DNA of 64,000 nucleotides from assembly GCA_932294295.1 (NCBI GenBank), contig OW028579.1:37517362-37581361 (forward strand), given 5' to 3'. Origin of the DNA: Alitta virens. Its lineage: Eukaryota; Annelida; Polychaeta; Phyllodocida; Nereididae. This document shows, piece after piece, positions 21,237 through 32,997 of this stretch (position 1 is the first letter of the stretch; every line of letters starts with the position of its first letter). The position numbers and the translations under genes were made by a program. The notes beneath the pieces were generated by a model that did no database searches, was not told where the DNA came from, and saw nothing but the letters and a program-made list of their open reading frames with translations.

Positions 21237-21573
21237 TGCACAGGGTGCAGTGTGAGGATGATGCAATGCATTCAGACTCATCAGGCATATTATACCATGG
21301 TTATCTAGATTGCAAAAAAACTCTGAAAATATCAAACAGCTAAATTTGACAAAATTAAAAGTAGAGTCAATCTACCTAAATCCATGAAGACCCAAATCCA
21401 TGAAAAGCTGCAACATCAATCCGCAACTGCTCAATAGTAATTTTTCACCATCATTGCTTGACTATGTACCAAGATAGAATAGATTCATTTATTTATCTGC
21501 CTTGGGCACCAGTGGTTTATTGGGGATGAGGGGAATCACGGAATTAGGTACACTGACACTATAAAATAAACAT

Positions 21574-21654
21574 GGTAGTGTGGCCGAGCGGTCTAAGGCG
21601 CTGGTTTTAGGCACCAGTCTCTCTGAGGCGTGGGTTCGAATCCCACCACTGTCA
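21574..21654 (+). tRNA. tRNA-Leu(TAG), C71U variant
   Basis: Unit 16, diverged subfamily. C71U gives a G2:U71 wobble. The 3' spacer switches from A-type to B-type near 21,865, a clean recombinant junction. Confidence 0.93.
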
Positions 21655-21935
21655 AATGTTTTATAGCTAAAGCATTGCTCTGCACAGTATTGCTGGCTAG
21701 CTCCTGGTTACAGGCTATTGCAGAAGGTCTATTATTTTTAAAGCTGCACAAGATGTCACTTGAATTTTTGCCTTAAAACATAATCAGAAAGTTTTTGCCA
21801 AATTGCCAAGTCAGGCAGGTTGGGGTAATGCATTCAGACTCATCGGGTTATAGACAGGCATATCATAAAATGGCTATCTAGATTGTTGTTTTTGATTCTG
21901 AAAAAATTTGTGGCTGGAGAAAGACTAAAAACCAT

Positions 21936-22007
21936 TAGCAGAGCATGGTTTCGATCCACGGACCTCTGGGTTATGGGCCCAGCACGCTTCCACTGCGCCA
22001 CTCTGCT
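21936..22007 (-). tRNA. tRNA-iMet(CAT)
   Basis: Unit 16, copy 1 of 2, consensus body. One base is missing from the downstream AAAAAACTTTG tract. Confidence 0.95.
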
Positions 22008-22282
22008 TGCACAGGGTGCAGTGTGAGGATGATGCAATGCATTCAGACTCATCAGGCATATTATACCATGGTTATCTAGATTGAAAAAAACTCTGAAGAT
22101 GTCACTTAGATTTTTGCCTGAAAACATCCTCAGAAAGTTTTTGCCAAATTGCCAAGTCAGGCAGCTTGGTGTAATGCATTCAAATTCATCGGGTTATAGA
22201 CAGACATATCTTAAAATGGCTATCTAGATTGTTGTTTTTGATTCTGAAAAAACTTTGTGGCTGGAGAAAGACTAAAAACCAT

Positions 22283-22354
22283 TAGCAGAGCATGGTTTCG
22301 ATCCACGGACCTCTGGGTTATGGGCCCAGCACGCTTCCACTGCGCCACTCTGCT
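22283..22354 (-). tRNA. tRNA-iMet(CAT)
   Basis: Unit 16, copy 2 of 2, consensus. The spacer returns to the main family. Confidence 0.96.
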
Positions 22355-22690
22355 TGCACAGGGTGCAGTGTGAGGATGATGCAATGCATTCAGACTCATC
22401 AGGCATATTATACAATGGTTATCTAGATTGAAAAAAACTCTGAAAATATCAAACTGCTAAATTTGACAAAATTAAAAGTCGAGTCAATCTACCTAATTCA
22501 ATGAAGACCCAAATCCATGAAAACCTGCAACATCAATCCGCAACTGCTCAATAGTAATTTTTCACCATCATTGCTTGACTATGTACCAAGATAGAATAGA
22601 TTCATTTATTTATCTGCCTTGGGTACCAGTTGTTTATTGGGGTTGAGGGGAATCACGGAATTAGGTACACTGACACTATAGAATAAACAT

Positions 22691-22771
22691 GGTAGTGTGG
22701 CCGAGCGGTCTAAGGCGCTGGTTTTAGGCACCAGTCTCTCTGAGGCGTGGGTTCGAATCCCACCACTGCCA
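22691..22771 (+). tRNA. tRNA-Leu(TAG)
   Basis: Unit 17, consensus body. 5,526-bp sister of 17165 but without its D-loop change. Confidence 0.96.
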
Positions 22772-23059
22772 AATGTTTTATAGCTAAAGCATTGCTCTGC
22801 ACAGTATTGCTGGCTAGCTCCTGGTTACAGGCTATTGCAGAAGGTCTATTATTTTTAAAGCTAACACTGCACAAGATGTCACTTGAATTTTTGCCTGAAA
22901 ACATAATCAGAAAGTTTTTGCCAAATTGCCAAGTCAGGCAGGTTGGGGTAATGCATTCAGACTCATCGGGTTATAGACAGGCATATTATAAAATGGTTAT
23001 CTAGATTGTCGTCTTTCATTCTGAGAAAACTTTGTGGCTGGAGAAAGACTAAAAACCAT

Positions 23060-23131
23060 TAGCAGAGCATGGTTTCGATCCACGGACCTCTGGGTTATGG
23101 GCCCAGCACGCTTCCACTGCGCCACTCTGCT
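23060..23131 (-). tRNA. tRNA-iMet(CAT)
   Basis: Unit 17, copy 1 of 4, consensus. Sister at 17534. Confidence 0.96.
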
Positions 23132-23406
23132 TGCACAGGGTGCAGTGTGAGGATGATGCAATGCATTCAGACTCATCAGGCATATTATACCATGGTTATC
23201 TAGATTGAAAAAAACTCTGAAGATGTCACTTAAATTTTTGCCTGAAAACATCCTCAGAAAGTTTTTGCCAAATTGCCAAGTCAGGCAGCTTGGGGTAATG
23301 CATTCAAATTCATCGGGTTATAGACAGGCATATCATAAAATGGCTATCTAGATTGTTGTTTTTGATTCTGAAAAAACTTTGTGGCTGGAGAAAGACTAAA
23401 AACCAT

Positions 23407-23478
23407 TAGCAGAGCATGGTTTCGATCCACGGACCTCTGGGTTATGGGCCCAGCACGCTTCCACTGCGCCACTCTGCT
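23407..23478 (-). tRNA. tRNA-iMet(CAT)
   Basis: Unit 17, copy 2 of 4, consensus. Leader GTGCCGTG is private. Sister at 17881. Confidence 0.96.
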
Positions 23479-23753
23479 TGCACAGGGTGCCGTGTGAGGA
23501 TGATGCAATGCATTCAGACTCATCAGGCATATTATACCATGGTTATCTAGATTGAAAAAAACTCTGAAGATGTCACTTAAATGTTTGCCTGAAAACATCC
23601 TCAGAAAGTTTTTGCCAAATTGCCAAGTCAGGCAGCTTGGGGTAATGCATTCAAATTCATCGGGTTATAGACAGGCATATCATAAAATGGCTATCTAGAT
23701 TGTTGTTTTTGATTCTGAAAAAACTTTGTGGCTGGAGAAAGACTAAAAACCAT

Positions 23754-23825
23754 TAGCAGAGCATGGTTTCGATCCAAGGACCTCTGGGTTATGGGCCCAG
23801 CACGCTTCCACTGCGCCACTCTGCT
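23754..23825 (-). tRNA. tRNA-iMet(CAT), G50U variant
   Basis: Unit 17, copy 3 of 4. U50/U64 mismatch. Sister at 18228. Confidence 0.9.
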
Positions 23826-24100
23826 TGCACAGGGTGCAGTGTGAGGATGATGCAATGCATTCAGACTCATCAGGCATATTATACCATGGTTATCTAGATT
23901 GAAAAAAACTCTGAAGATGTCACTTAAATTTTTGCCTGAAAACATCCTCAGAAAGTTTTTGCCAAATTGCCAAGTCAGGCAGCTTGGTGTAATGCATTCA
24001 AATTCATCGGGTTATAGACAGGCATATCTTAAAATGGCTATCTAGATTGTTGTTTTTGATTCTGAAAAAACTTTGTGGCTGGAGAAAGACTAAAAACCAT

Positions 24101-24172
24101 TAGCAGAGCATGGTTTCGATCCACGGACCTCTGGGTTATGGGCCCAGCACGCTTCCACTGCGCCACTCTGCT
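24101..24172 (-). tRNA. tRNA-iMet(CAT)
   Basis: Unit 17, copy 4 of 4, consensus. Sister at 18575. Confidence 0.96.
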
Positions 24173-24508
24173 TGCACAGGGTGCAGTGTGAGGATGATGC
24201 AATGCATTCAGACTCATCAGGCATATTATACAATGGTTATCTAGATTGAAAAAAACTCTGAAAATATCAAACTGCTAAATTTGACAAAATTAAAAGTAGA
24301 GTCAATCTACCTAATTCAATGAAGACCCAAATCCATGAAAACCTGCAACATCAATCCGCAACTGCTCAATAGTAATTTTTCACCATCATTGCTTGACTAT
24401 GTACCAAGATAGAATAGATTCATTTATTTATCTGCCTTGGGTACCAGTTGTTTATTGGGGTTGAGGGGAATCACGGAATTAGGTACACTGACACTATAGA
24501 ATAAACAT

Positions 24509-24589
24509 GGTAGTGTGGCCGAGCGGTCTAAGGCGCTGGTTTTAGGCACCAGTCTCTCTGAGGCGTGGGTTCGAATCCCACCACTGCCA
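24509..24589 (+). tRNA. tRNA-Leu(TAG)
   Basis: Unit 18, consensus. The second 24.73-kb block is first visible at 24,731, just after this gene. Confidence 0.96.
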
Positions 24590-24877
24590 AATGTTTTATA
24601 GCTAAAGCATTGCTCTGCACAGTATTGCTGGCTAGCTCCTGGTTACAGGCTATTGCAGAAGGTCTATTATTTTTAAAGCTAACACTGCACAAGATGTCAC
24701 TTGAATTTTTGCCTGAAAACATAATCAGAAAGTTTTTGCCAAATTGCCAAGTCAGGCAGGTTGGGGTAATGCAGTCAGAATCATCGGGTTATAGACAGGC
24801 ATATTATAAAATGGTTATCTAGATTGTCGTCTTTCATTCTGAAAAAACTTTGTGGCTGGAGAAAGACTAAAAACCAT

Positions 24878-24949
24878 TAGCAGAGCATGGTTTCGATCCA
24901 CGGACCTCTGGGTTATGGGCCCAGCACGCTTCCACTGCGCCACTCTGCT
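24878..24949 (-). tRNA. tRNA-iMet(CAT)
   Basis: Unit 18, copy 1 of 3, consensus. Sister of both 148 and 19352. Confidence 0.96.
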
Positions 24950-25224
24950 TGCACAGGGTGCAGTGTGAGGATGATGCAATGCATTCAGACTCATCAGGCA
25001 TATTATACCATGGTTATCTAGATTGAAAAAAACTCTGAAGATGTCACTTAAATTTTTGCCTGAAAACATCCTCAGAAAGTTTTTGCCAAATTGCCAAGTC
25101 AGGCAGCTTGGGGTAATGCATTCAAATTCATCGGGTTATAGACAGGCATATCATAAAATGGCTATCTAGATTGTTGTTTTTGATTCTGAAAAAACTTTGT
25201 GGCTGGAGAAAGACTAAAAACCAA

Positions 25225-25296
25225 TAGCAGATCATGGTTTCGATCCACGGACCTCTGGGTTATGGGCCCAGCACGCTTCCACTGCGCCACTCTGCT
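25225..25296 (-). tRNA. tRNA-iMet(CAT), C66A variant
   Basis: Unit 18, copy 2 of 3. G7/A66 mismatch. Sister at 495. Confidence 0.9.
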
Positions 25297-25571
25297 TGCA
25301 CAGGGTGCAGTGTGAGGATGATGCAATGCATTCAGACTCATCAGGCATATTATACCATGGTTATCTAGATTGAAAAAAACTCTGAAGATGTCACTTAAAT
25401 GTTTGCCTGAAAACATCCTCAGAAAGTTTTTGCCAAATTGCCAAGTCAGGCAGCTTGGGGTAATGCATTCAAATTCATCGGGTTATAGACAGGCATATCA
25501 TAAAATGGCTATCTAGATTGTTGTTTTTGATTCTGAAAAAACTTTGTGGCTGGAGAAAGACTAAAAACCAT

Positions 25572-25643
25572 TAGCAGAGCATGGTTTCGATCCAAGGACC
25601 TCTGGGTTATGGGCCCAGCACGCTTCCACTGCGCCACTCTGCT
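25572..25643 (-). tRNA. tRNA-iMet(CAT), G50U variant
   Basis: Unit 18, copy 3 of 3. U50/U64 mismatch. Sister at 842. Confidence 0.9.
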
Positions 25644-25976
25644 TGCACAGGGTGCAGTGTGAGGATGATGCAATGCATTCAGACTCATCAGGCATATTAT
25701 ACAATGGTTATCTAGATTGAAAAAAACTCTGAAAATATCAAACTGCTAAATTTGACAAAATTAAAAGTAGAGTCAATCTACCTAATTCCATGAAGACCCA
25801 AATCCATGAAAACCTGCAACATCAATCCGCAACTGCTCAATAGTAATTTTTCACCATCATTGCTTGACTATGTACCAAGATAGAATAGATTCATTTATTT
25901 ATCTGCCTTGGGTACCAGTTTATTGGGGTTGAGGGGAATCACGGAATAAGGGACACTGACACTGTAGAATAAACAT

Positions 25977-26057
25977 GGTAGTGTGGCTGAGCGGTCTAAG
26001 GTGCTGGTTTTAGGCACCAGTCTCTCTGAGGCGTGGGTTCGAATCCCACCACTGCCA
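25977..26057 (+). tRNA. tRNA-Leu(TAG), C12U + C25U
   Basis: Unit 19. Two D-stem wobbles as in sister 1247, but position 71 is the normal C. A 3-bp deletion lies upstream (CAGTTTATTGG). Confidence 0.93.
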
Positions 26058-26349
26058 AATGTTTTATAGCTAAATCATTGCTCTGCACAGTATTGCTGGC
26101 TAGCTCCTGGTTACAGGCTATTGCAGAAGGTCTATTATTTTTAAAGCTAACACTGCACACACAAGATGTCACTTGAATTTTTGCCTGAAAACATAATCAG
26201 AAAGTTTTTGCCAAATTGCCAAGTCAGGCAGGTTGGGGTAATGCATTCAGACTCATCGGGTTATAGACAGGCATATTATAAAATGGTTATCTAGATTGTC
26301 GTCTTTCATTCTGAGAAAACTTTGTGGCTGGAGAAAGACTAAAAACCAT

Positions 26350-26421
26350 TAGCAGAGCATGGTTTCGATCCACGGACCTCTGGGTTATGGGCCCAGCACG
26401 CTTCCACTGCGCCACTCTGCT
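26350..26421 (-). tRNA. tRNA-iMet(CAT)
   Basis: Unit 19, copy 1 of 3, consensus. Sister at 1620. Confidence 0.96.
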
Positions 26422-26696
26422 TGCACAGGGTGCAGTGTGAGGATGATGCAATGCATTCAGACTCATCAGGCATATTATACCATGGTTATCTAGATTGAAA
26501 AAAACTCTGAAGATGTCACTTAAATTTTTGCCTGAAAACATCCTCAGAAAGTTTTTGCCAAATTGCCAAGTCAGGCAGCTTGGGGTAATGCATTCAAATT
26601 CATCGGGTTATAGACAGGCATATCATAAAATGGCTATCTAGATTGTTGTTTTTGATTCTGAAAAAACTTTGTGGCTCGAGAAAGACTAAAAACCAT

Positions 26697-26768
26697 TAAC
26701 AGAGCATGGTTTCGATCCACGGACCTCTGGGTTATGGGCCCAGCACGCTTCCACTGCGCCACTCTGCT
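26697..26768 (-). tRNA. tRNA-iMet(CAT), C71U variant
   Basis: Unit 19, copy 2 of 3. Sister at 1967. Confidence 0.94.
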
Positions 26769-27043
26769 TGCACAGGGTGCAGTGTGAGGATGATGCAATG
26801 CATTCAGACTCATCAGGCATATTATACCATGGTTATCTAGATTGAAAAAAACTCTGAAGATGTCACTTAAAGTTTTGCCTGAAAACATCCTCAGAAAGTT
26901 TTTGCCAAATTGCCAAGTCAGGCAGCTTGGGGTAATGCATTCAAATTCATCGGGTTATAGACAGGCATATCTTAAAATGGCTATCTAGATTGTTGTTTTT
27001 GATTCTGAAAAAACTTTGTGGCTGGAGAAAGACTAAAAACCAT

Positions 27044-27115
27044 TAGCAGAGCATGGTTTCGATCCACGGACCTCTGGGTTATGGGCCCAGCACGCTTCCA
27101 CTGCGCCACTCTGCT
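27044..27115 (-). tRNA. tRNA-iMet(CAT)
   Basis: Unit 19, copy 3 of 3, consensus. Sister at 2314. Confidence 0.96.
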
Positions 27116-27451
27116 TGCACAGGGTGCAGTGTGAGGATGATGCAATGCATTCAGACTCATCAGGCATATTATACAATGGTTATCTAGATTGAAAAAAACT
27201 CTGAAAATATCAAACTGCTAAATTTGACAAAATTAAAAGTAGAGTCAATCTACCTAATTCAATGAAGACCCAAATCCATGAAAACCTGCAACATCAATCC
27301 GCAACTGCTCAATAGTAATTTTTCACCATCATTGCTTGACTATGTACCAAGATAGAATAGATTCATTTATTTATCTGCCTTGGGTACCAGTTGTTTATTG
27401 GGGTTGAGGGGAATCACGGAATTAGGTACACTGACACTATAGAATAAACAT

Positions 27452-27532
27452 GGTAGTGTGGCCGAGCGGTCTAAGGCGCTGGTTTTAGGCACCAGTCTCT
27501 CTGAGGCGTGGGTTCGAATCCCACCACTGCCA
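27452..27532 (+). tRNA. tRNA-Leu(TAG), weak terminator
   Basis: Unit 20, consensus body, TTTC instead of TTTT. Sister at 2722. Confidence 0.95.
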
Positions 27533-27536
27533 AATG

Positions 27537-27540
27537 TTTC
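27537..27540 (+). terminator. Degraded Leu terminator (TTTC)
   Basis: Duplicate of the change at 2807 carried by the 24.73-kb block. Confidence 0.7.
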
Positions 27541-27820
27541 ATAGCTAAAGCATTGCTCTGCACAGTATTGCTGGCTAGCTCCTGGTTACAGGCTATTGCA
27601 GAAGGTCTATTATTTTTAAAGCTAACACTGCACAAGATGTCACTTGAATTTTTGCCTGAAAACATCCTCAGAAAGTTTTTGCCAAATTGCCAAGTCAGGC
27701 AGCTTGGGGTAATGCATTCAAATTCATCGGGTTATAGACAGGCATATCATAAAATGGCTATCTAGATTGTTGTTTTTGATTCTGAAAAAACTTTGTGGCT
27801 GGAGAAAGACTAAAAACCAT

Positions 27821-27892
27821 TAGCAGAGCATGGTTTCGATCCACGGACCTCTGGGTTATGGGCCCAGCACGCTTCCACTGCGCCACTCTGCT
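27821..27892 (-). tRNA. tRNA-iMet(CAT)
   Basis: Unit 20, copy 1 of 3, consensus, B-type spacer. Sister at 3091. Confidence 0.96.
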
Positions 27893-28167
27893 TGCACAGG
27901 GTGCAGTGTGAGGATGATGCAATGCATTCAGACTCATCAGGCATATTATACCATGGTTATCTAGATTGAAAAAAACTCTGAAGATGTCACTTAAATTTTT
28001 GCCTGAAAACATCCTCAGAAAGTTTTTGCCAAATTGCCAAGTCAGGCAGCTTGGGGTAATGCATTCAAATTCATCGGGTTATAGACAGGCATATCATAAA
28101 ATGGCTATCTAGATTGTTGTTTTTGATTCTGAAAAAACTTTGTGGCTGGAGAAAGACTAAAAACCAT

Positions 28168-28239
28168 TAGCAGAGCATGGTTTCGATCCACGGACCTCTG
28201 GGTTATGGGCCCAGCACGCTTCCACTGCGCCACTCTGCT
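28168..28239 (-). tRNA. tRNA-iMet(CAT)
   Basis: Unit 20, copy 2 of 3, consensus. Sister at 3438. Confidence 0.96.
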
Positions 28240-28514
28240 TGCACAGGGTGCAGTGTGAGGATGATGCAATGCATTCAGACTCATCAGGCATATTATACCA
28301 TGGTTATCTAGATTGAAAAAAACTCTGAAGATGTCACTTAAATTTTTGCCTGAAAACATCCTCAGAAAGTTTTTGCCAAATTGCCAAGTCAGGCAGCTTG
28401 GGGTAATGCATTCAAATTCATCGGGTTATAGACAGGCATATCATAAAATGGCTATCTAGATTGTTGTTTTTGATTCTGAAAAAACTTTGTGGCTGGAGAA
28501 AGACTAAAAACCAT

Positions 28515-28586
28515 TAGCAGAGCATGGTTTCGATCCACGGACCTCTGGGTTATGGGCCCAGCACGCTTCCACTGCGCCACTCTGCT
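28515..28586 (-). tRNA. tRNA-iMet(CAT)
   Basis: Unit 20, copy 3 of 3, consensus. Sister at 3785. Confidence 0.96.
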
Positions 28587-28922
28587 TGCACAGGGTGCAG
28601 TGTGAGGATGATGCAATGCATTCAGACTCATCAGGCATATTATACAATGGTTATCTAGATTGAAAAAAACTCTGAAAATATCAAACTGCTAAATTTGACA
28701 AAATTAAAAGTAGAGTCAATCTACCTAATTCCATGAAGACCCAAATCCATGAAAACCTGCAACATCAATCCGCAACTGCTCAATAGTAATTTTTCACCAT
28801 CATTGCTTGACTATGTACCAAGATAGAATAGATTCATTTATTTATCTGCCTTGGGTACCAGTTGTTTATTGGGGTTGAGGGGAATCACGGAATAAGGGAC
28901 ACTGACACTATAGAATAAACAT

Positions 28923-29003
28923 GGTAGTGTGGCCGAGCGGTCTAAGGCGCTGGTTTTAGGCACCAGTCTCTCTGAGGCGTGGGTTCGAATCCCACCACTG
29001 CCA
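28923..29003 (+). tRNA. tRNA-Leu(TAG)
   Basis: Unit 21, consensus. Sister at 4193. Confidence 0.96.
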
Positions 29004-29291
29004 AATGTTTTATAGCTAAATCATTGCTCTGCACAGTATTGCTGGCTAGCTCCTGGTTACAGGCTATTGCAGAAGGTCTATTATTTTTAAAGCTAACACT
29101 GCACAAGATGTCACTTGAATTTTTGCCTGAAAACATAATCAGAAAGTTTTTGCCAAATTGCCAAGTCAGGCAGGTTGGGGTAATGCATTCAGACTCATCG
29201 GGTTATAGACAGGCATATTATAAAATGGTTATCTAGATTGTCGTCTTTCATTCTGAGAAAACTTTGTGGCTGGAGAAAGACTAAAAACCAT

Positions 29292-29363
29292 TAGCAGAGC
29301 ATGGTTTCGATCCACGGACCTCTGGGTTATGGGCCCAGCACGCTTCCACTGCGCCACTCTGCT
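29292..29363 (-). tRNA. tRNA-iMet(CAT)
   Basis: Unit 21, copy 1 of 3, consensus. Sister at 4562. Confidence 0.96.
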
Positions 29364-29638
29364 TGCACAGGGTGCAGTGTGAGGATGATGCAATGCATTC
29401 AGACTCATCAGGCATATTATACCATGGTTATCTAGATTGAAAAAAACTCTGAAGATGTCACTTAAATTTTTGCCTGAAAACATCCTCAGAAAGTTTTTGC
29501 CAAATTGCCAAGTCAGGCAGCTTGGGGTAATGCATTCAAATTCATCGGGTTATAGACAGGCATATCATAAAATGGCTAGCTAGATTGTTGTTTTTGATTC
29601 TGAAAAAACTTTGTGGCTGGAGAAAGACTAAAAACCAT

Positions 29639-29710
29639 TAGCAGAGCATGGTTTCGATCCACGGACCTCTGGGTTATGGGCCCAGCACGCTTCCACTGCG
29701 CCACTCTGCT
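29639..29710 (-). tRNA. tRNA-iMet(CAT)
   Basis: Unit 21, copy 2 of 3, consensus. Sister at 4909. Confidence 0.96.
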
Positions 29711-29984
29711 TGCACAGGGTGCAGTGTGAGGATGATGCAATGCATTCAGACTCATCAGGCATATTATACCATGGTTATCTAGATTGAAAAAAACTCTGAA
29801 GATGTCACTTAAATTTTTGCCTGAAAACATCCTCAGAAAGTTTTTGCCAAATTGCCAAGTCAGGCAGCTTGGGTAATGCATTCAAATTCATCGGGTTATA
29901 GACAGGCATATCATAAAATGGCTATCTAGATTGTTGTTTTTGATTCTGAAAAAACTTTGTGGCTGGAGAAAGACTAAAAACCAT

Positions 29985-30056
29985 TAGCAGAGCATGGTTT
30001 CGATCCACGGACCTCTGGGTTATGGGCCCAGCACGCTTCCACTGCGCCACTCTGCT
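29985..30056 (-). tRNA. tRNA-iMet(CAT)
   Basis: Unit 21, copy 3 of 3, consensus. Sister at 5255. Confidence 0.96.
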
Positions 30057-30392
30057 TGCACAGGGTGCAGTGTGAGGATGATGCAATGCATTCAGACTCA
30101 TCAGGCATATTATACAATGGTTATCTAGATTGAAAAAAACTCTGAAAATATCAAACTGCTAAATTTGACAAAATTAAAAGTAGAGTCAATCTACCTAATT
30201 CCATGAAGACCCAAATCCATGAAAACCTGCAACATCAATCCGCAACTGCTCAATAGTAATTTTTCACCATCATTGCTTGACTATGTACCAAGATAGAATA
30301 GATTCATTTATTTATCTGCCTTGGGTACCAGTTGTTTATTGGGGTTGAGGGGAATCACGGAATAAGGGACACTGACACTATAGAATAAACAT

Positions 30393-30473
30393 GGTAGTGT
30401 GGCCGAGCGGTCTAAGGCGCTGGTTTTAGGCACCAGTCTCTCTGAGGCATGGGTTCGAATCCCACCACTGCCA
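30393..30473 (+). tRNA. tRNA-Leu(TAG), G49A variant
   Basis: Unit 22, A49/C65 mismatch. Sister at 5663. Confidence 0.93.
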
Positions 30474-30761
30474 AATGTTTTATAGCTAAATCATTGCTCT
30501 GCACAGTATTGCTGGCTAGCTCCTGGTTACAGGCTATTGCAGAAGGTCTATTATTTTTAAAGCTAACACTGCACAAGATGTCACTTGAATTTTTGCCTGA
30601 AAACATAATCAGAAAGTTTTTGCCAAATTGCCAAGTCAGGCAGGTTGGGGTAATGCATTCAGACTCATCGGGTTATAGACAGGCATATTATAAAATGGTT
30701 ATCTAGATTGTCGTCTTTCATTCTGAGAAAACTTTGTGGCTGGAGAAAGACTAAAAACCAT

Positions 30762-30833
30762 TAGCAGAGCATGGTTTCGATCCACGGACCTCTGGGTTAT
30801 GGGCCCAGCACGCTTCCACTGCGCCACTCTGCT
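30762..30833 (-). tRNA. tRNA-iMet(CAT)
   Basis: Unit 22, copy 1 of 3, consensus. Sister at 6032. Confidence 0.96.
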
Positions 30834-31108
30834 TGCACAGGGTGCAGTGTGAGGATGATGCAATGCATTCAGACTCATCAGGCATATTATACCATGGTTA
30901 TCTAGATTGAAAAAAACTCTGAAGATGTCACTTAAATTTTTGCCTGAAAACATCCTCAGAAAGTTTTTGCCAAATTGCCAAGTCAGGCAGCTTGGGGTAA
31001 TGCATTCAAATTCATCGGGTTATAGACAGGCATATCATAAAATGGCTAGCTAGATTGTTGTTTTTGATTCTGAAAAAACTTTGTGGCTGGAGAAAGACTA
31101 AAAACCAT

Positions 31109-31180
31109 TAGCAGAGCATGGTTTCGATCCACGGACCTCTGGGTTATGGGCCCAGCACGCTTCCACTGCGCCACTCTGCT
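31109..31180 (-). tRNA. tRNA-iMet(CAT)
   Basis: Unit 22, copy 2 of 3, consensus. Sister at 6379. Confidence 0.96.
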
Positions 31181-31454
31181 TGCACAGGGTGCAGTGTGAG
31201 GATGATGCAATGCATTCAGACTCATCAGGCATATTATACCATGGTTATCTAGATTGAAAAAAACTCTGAAGATGTCACTTAAATTTTTGCCTGAAAACAT
31301 CCTCAGAAAGTTTTTGCCAAATTGCCAAGTCAGGCAGCTTGGGTAATGCATTCAAATTCATCGGGTTATAGACAGGCATATCATAAAATGGCTATCTAGA
31401 TTGTTGTTTTTGATTCTGAAAAAACTTTGTGGCTGGAGAAAGACTAAAAACCAT

Positions 31455-31526
31455 TAGCAGAGCATGGTTTCGATCCACGGACCTCTGGGTTATGGGCCCA
31501 GCACGCTTCCACTGCGCCACTCTGCT
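31455..31526 (-). tRNA. tRNA-iMet(CAT)
   Basis: Unit 22, copy 3 of 3, consensus. Sister at 6725. Confidence 0.96.
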
Positions 31527-31862
31527 TGCACAGGGTGCAGTGTGAGGATGATGCAATGCATTCAGACTCATCAGGCATATTATACAATGGTTATCTAGAT
31601 TGAAAAAAACTCTGAAAATATCAAACTGCTAAATTTGACAAAATTAAAAGTAGAGTCAATCTACCTAATTCCATGAAGACCCAAATCCATGAAAACCTGC
31701 AACATCAATCCGCAACTGCTCAATAGTAATTTTTCACCATCATTGCTTGACTATGTACCAAGATAGAATAGATTCATTTATTTATCTGCCTTGGGTACCA
31801 GTTGTTTATTGGGGTTGAGGGGAATCACGGAATAAGGGACACTGACACTATAGAATAAACAT

Positions 31863-31943
31863 GGTAGTGTGGCCGAGCGGTCTAAGGCGCTGGTTTTAGG
31901 CACCAGTCTCTCTGAGGCATGGGTTCGAATCCCACCACTGCCA
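31863..31943 (+). tRNA. tRNA-Leu(TAG), G49A variant
   Basis: Unit 23, A49/C65 mismatch. Sister at 7133. Confidence 0.93.
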
Positions 31944-32231
31944 AATGTTTTATAGCTAAATCATTGCTCTGCACAGTATTGCTGGCTAGCTCCTGGTTAC
32001 AGGCTATTGCAGAAGGTCTATTATTTTTAAAGCTAACACTGCACAAGATGTCACTTGAATTTTTGCCTGAAAACATAATCAGAAAGTTTTTGCCAAATTG
32101 CCAAGTCAGGCAGGTTGGGGTAATGCATTCAGACTCATCGGGTTATAGACAGGCATATTATAAAATGGTTATCTAGATTGTCGTCTTTCATTCTGAGAAA
32201 ACTTTGTGGCTGGAGAAAGACTAAAAACCAT

Positions 32232-32303
32232 TAGCAGAGCATGGTTTCGATCCACGGACCTCTGGGTTATGGGCCCAGCACGCTTCCACTGCGCCACTCT
32301 GCT
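32232..32303 (-). tRNA. tRNA-iMet(CAT)
   Basis: Unit 23, copy 1 of 4, consensus. Sister at 7502. Confidence 0.96.
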
Positions 32304-32578
32304 TGCACAGGGTGCAGTGTGAGGATGATGCAATGCATTCAGACTCATCAGGCATATTATACCATGGTTATCTAGATTGAAAAAAACTCTGAAGATGTCA
32401 CTTAAATTTTTGCCTGAAAACATCCTCAGAAAGTTTTTGCCAAATTGCCAAGTCAGGCAGCTTGGGGTAATGCATTCAAATTCATCGGGTTATAGACAGG
32501 CATATCATAAAATGGCTGTCTAGATTGTTGTTTTTGATTCTGAAAAAACTTTGTGGCTGGAGAAAGACTAAAAACCAT

Positions 32579-32650
32579 TAGCAGAGCATGGTTTCGATCC
32601 ACGGACCTCTGGGTTATGGGCCCAGCACGCTTCCACTGCGCCACTCTGCT
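32579..32650 (-). tRNA. tRNA-iMet(CAT)
   Basis: Unit 23, copy 2 of 4, consensus. Sister at 7849. Confidence 0.96.
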
Positions 32651-32925
32651 TGCACAGGGTGCAGTGTGAGGATGATGCAATGCATTCAGACTCATCAGGC
32701 ATATTATACCATGGTTATCTAGATTGAAAAAAACTCTGAAGATGTCACTTAAATTTTTGCCTGAAAACATCCTCAGAAAGTTTTTCCCAAATTGCCAAGT
32801 CAGGCAGCTTGGGGTAATGCATTCAAATTCATCGGGTTATAGACAGGCATATCTTAAAATGGCTATCTAGATTGTTGTTTTTGATTCTGAAAAAACTTTG
32901 TGGCTGGAGAAAGACTAAAAACCAT

Positions 32926-32997
32926 TAACAGAGCATGGTTTCGATCCACGGACCTCTGGGTTATGGGCCCAGCACGCTTCCACTGCGCCACTCTGCT
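32926..32997 (-). tRNA. tRNA-iMet(CAT), C71U variant
   Basis: Unit 23, copy 3 of 4. Sister at 8196. Confidence 0.94.

Larger units (their letters stand above)
19699..21870. repeat. Diverged subfamily of the array
   Basis: Spacers here carry many linked changes not seen elsewhere: TTTTAGCCAG for TTTTTGCCTG, GTCGTTTTTG, ACCGTTAGC, ATTGCAAAAAAAC, AAAAGCTGC, GGGCACCAGTGG, GGGGATGAGG, CTATAAAATAAAC, and loss of AACACT downstream of the Leu genes. Two units (Leu at 20455 and 21574) belong to it. The tRNA bodies stay near consensus although the spacers diverged. Confidence 0.85.
22710..25223. repeat. 5,526-bp-offset duplication, copy 2
   Basis: Second copy of 17,184-19,697. It runs directly into the start of the second 24.73-kb block, so the order is block, diverged island, block. 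Confidence 0.85.
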
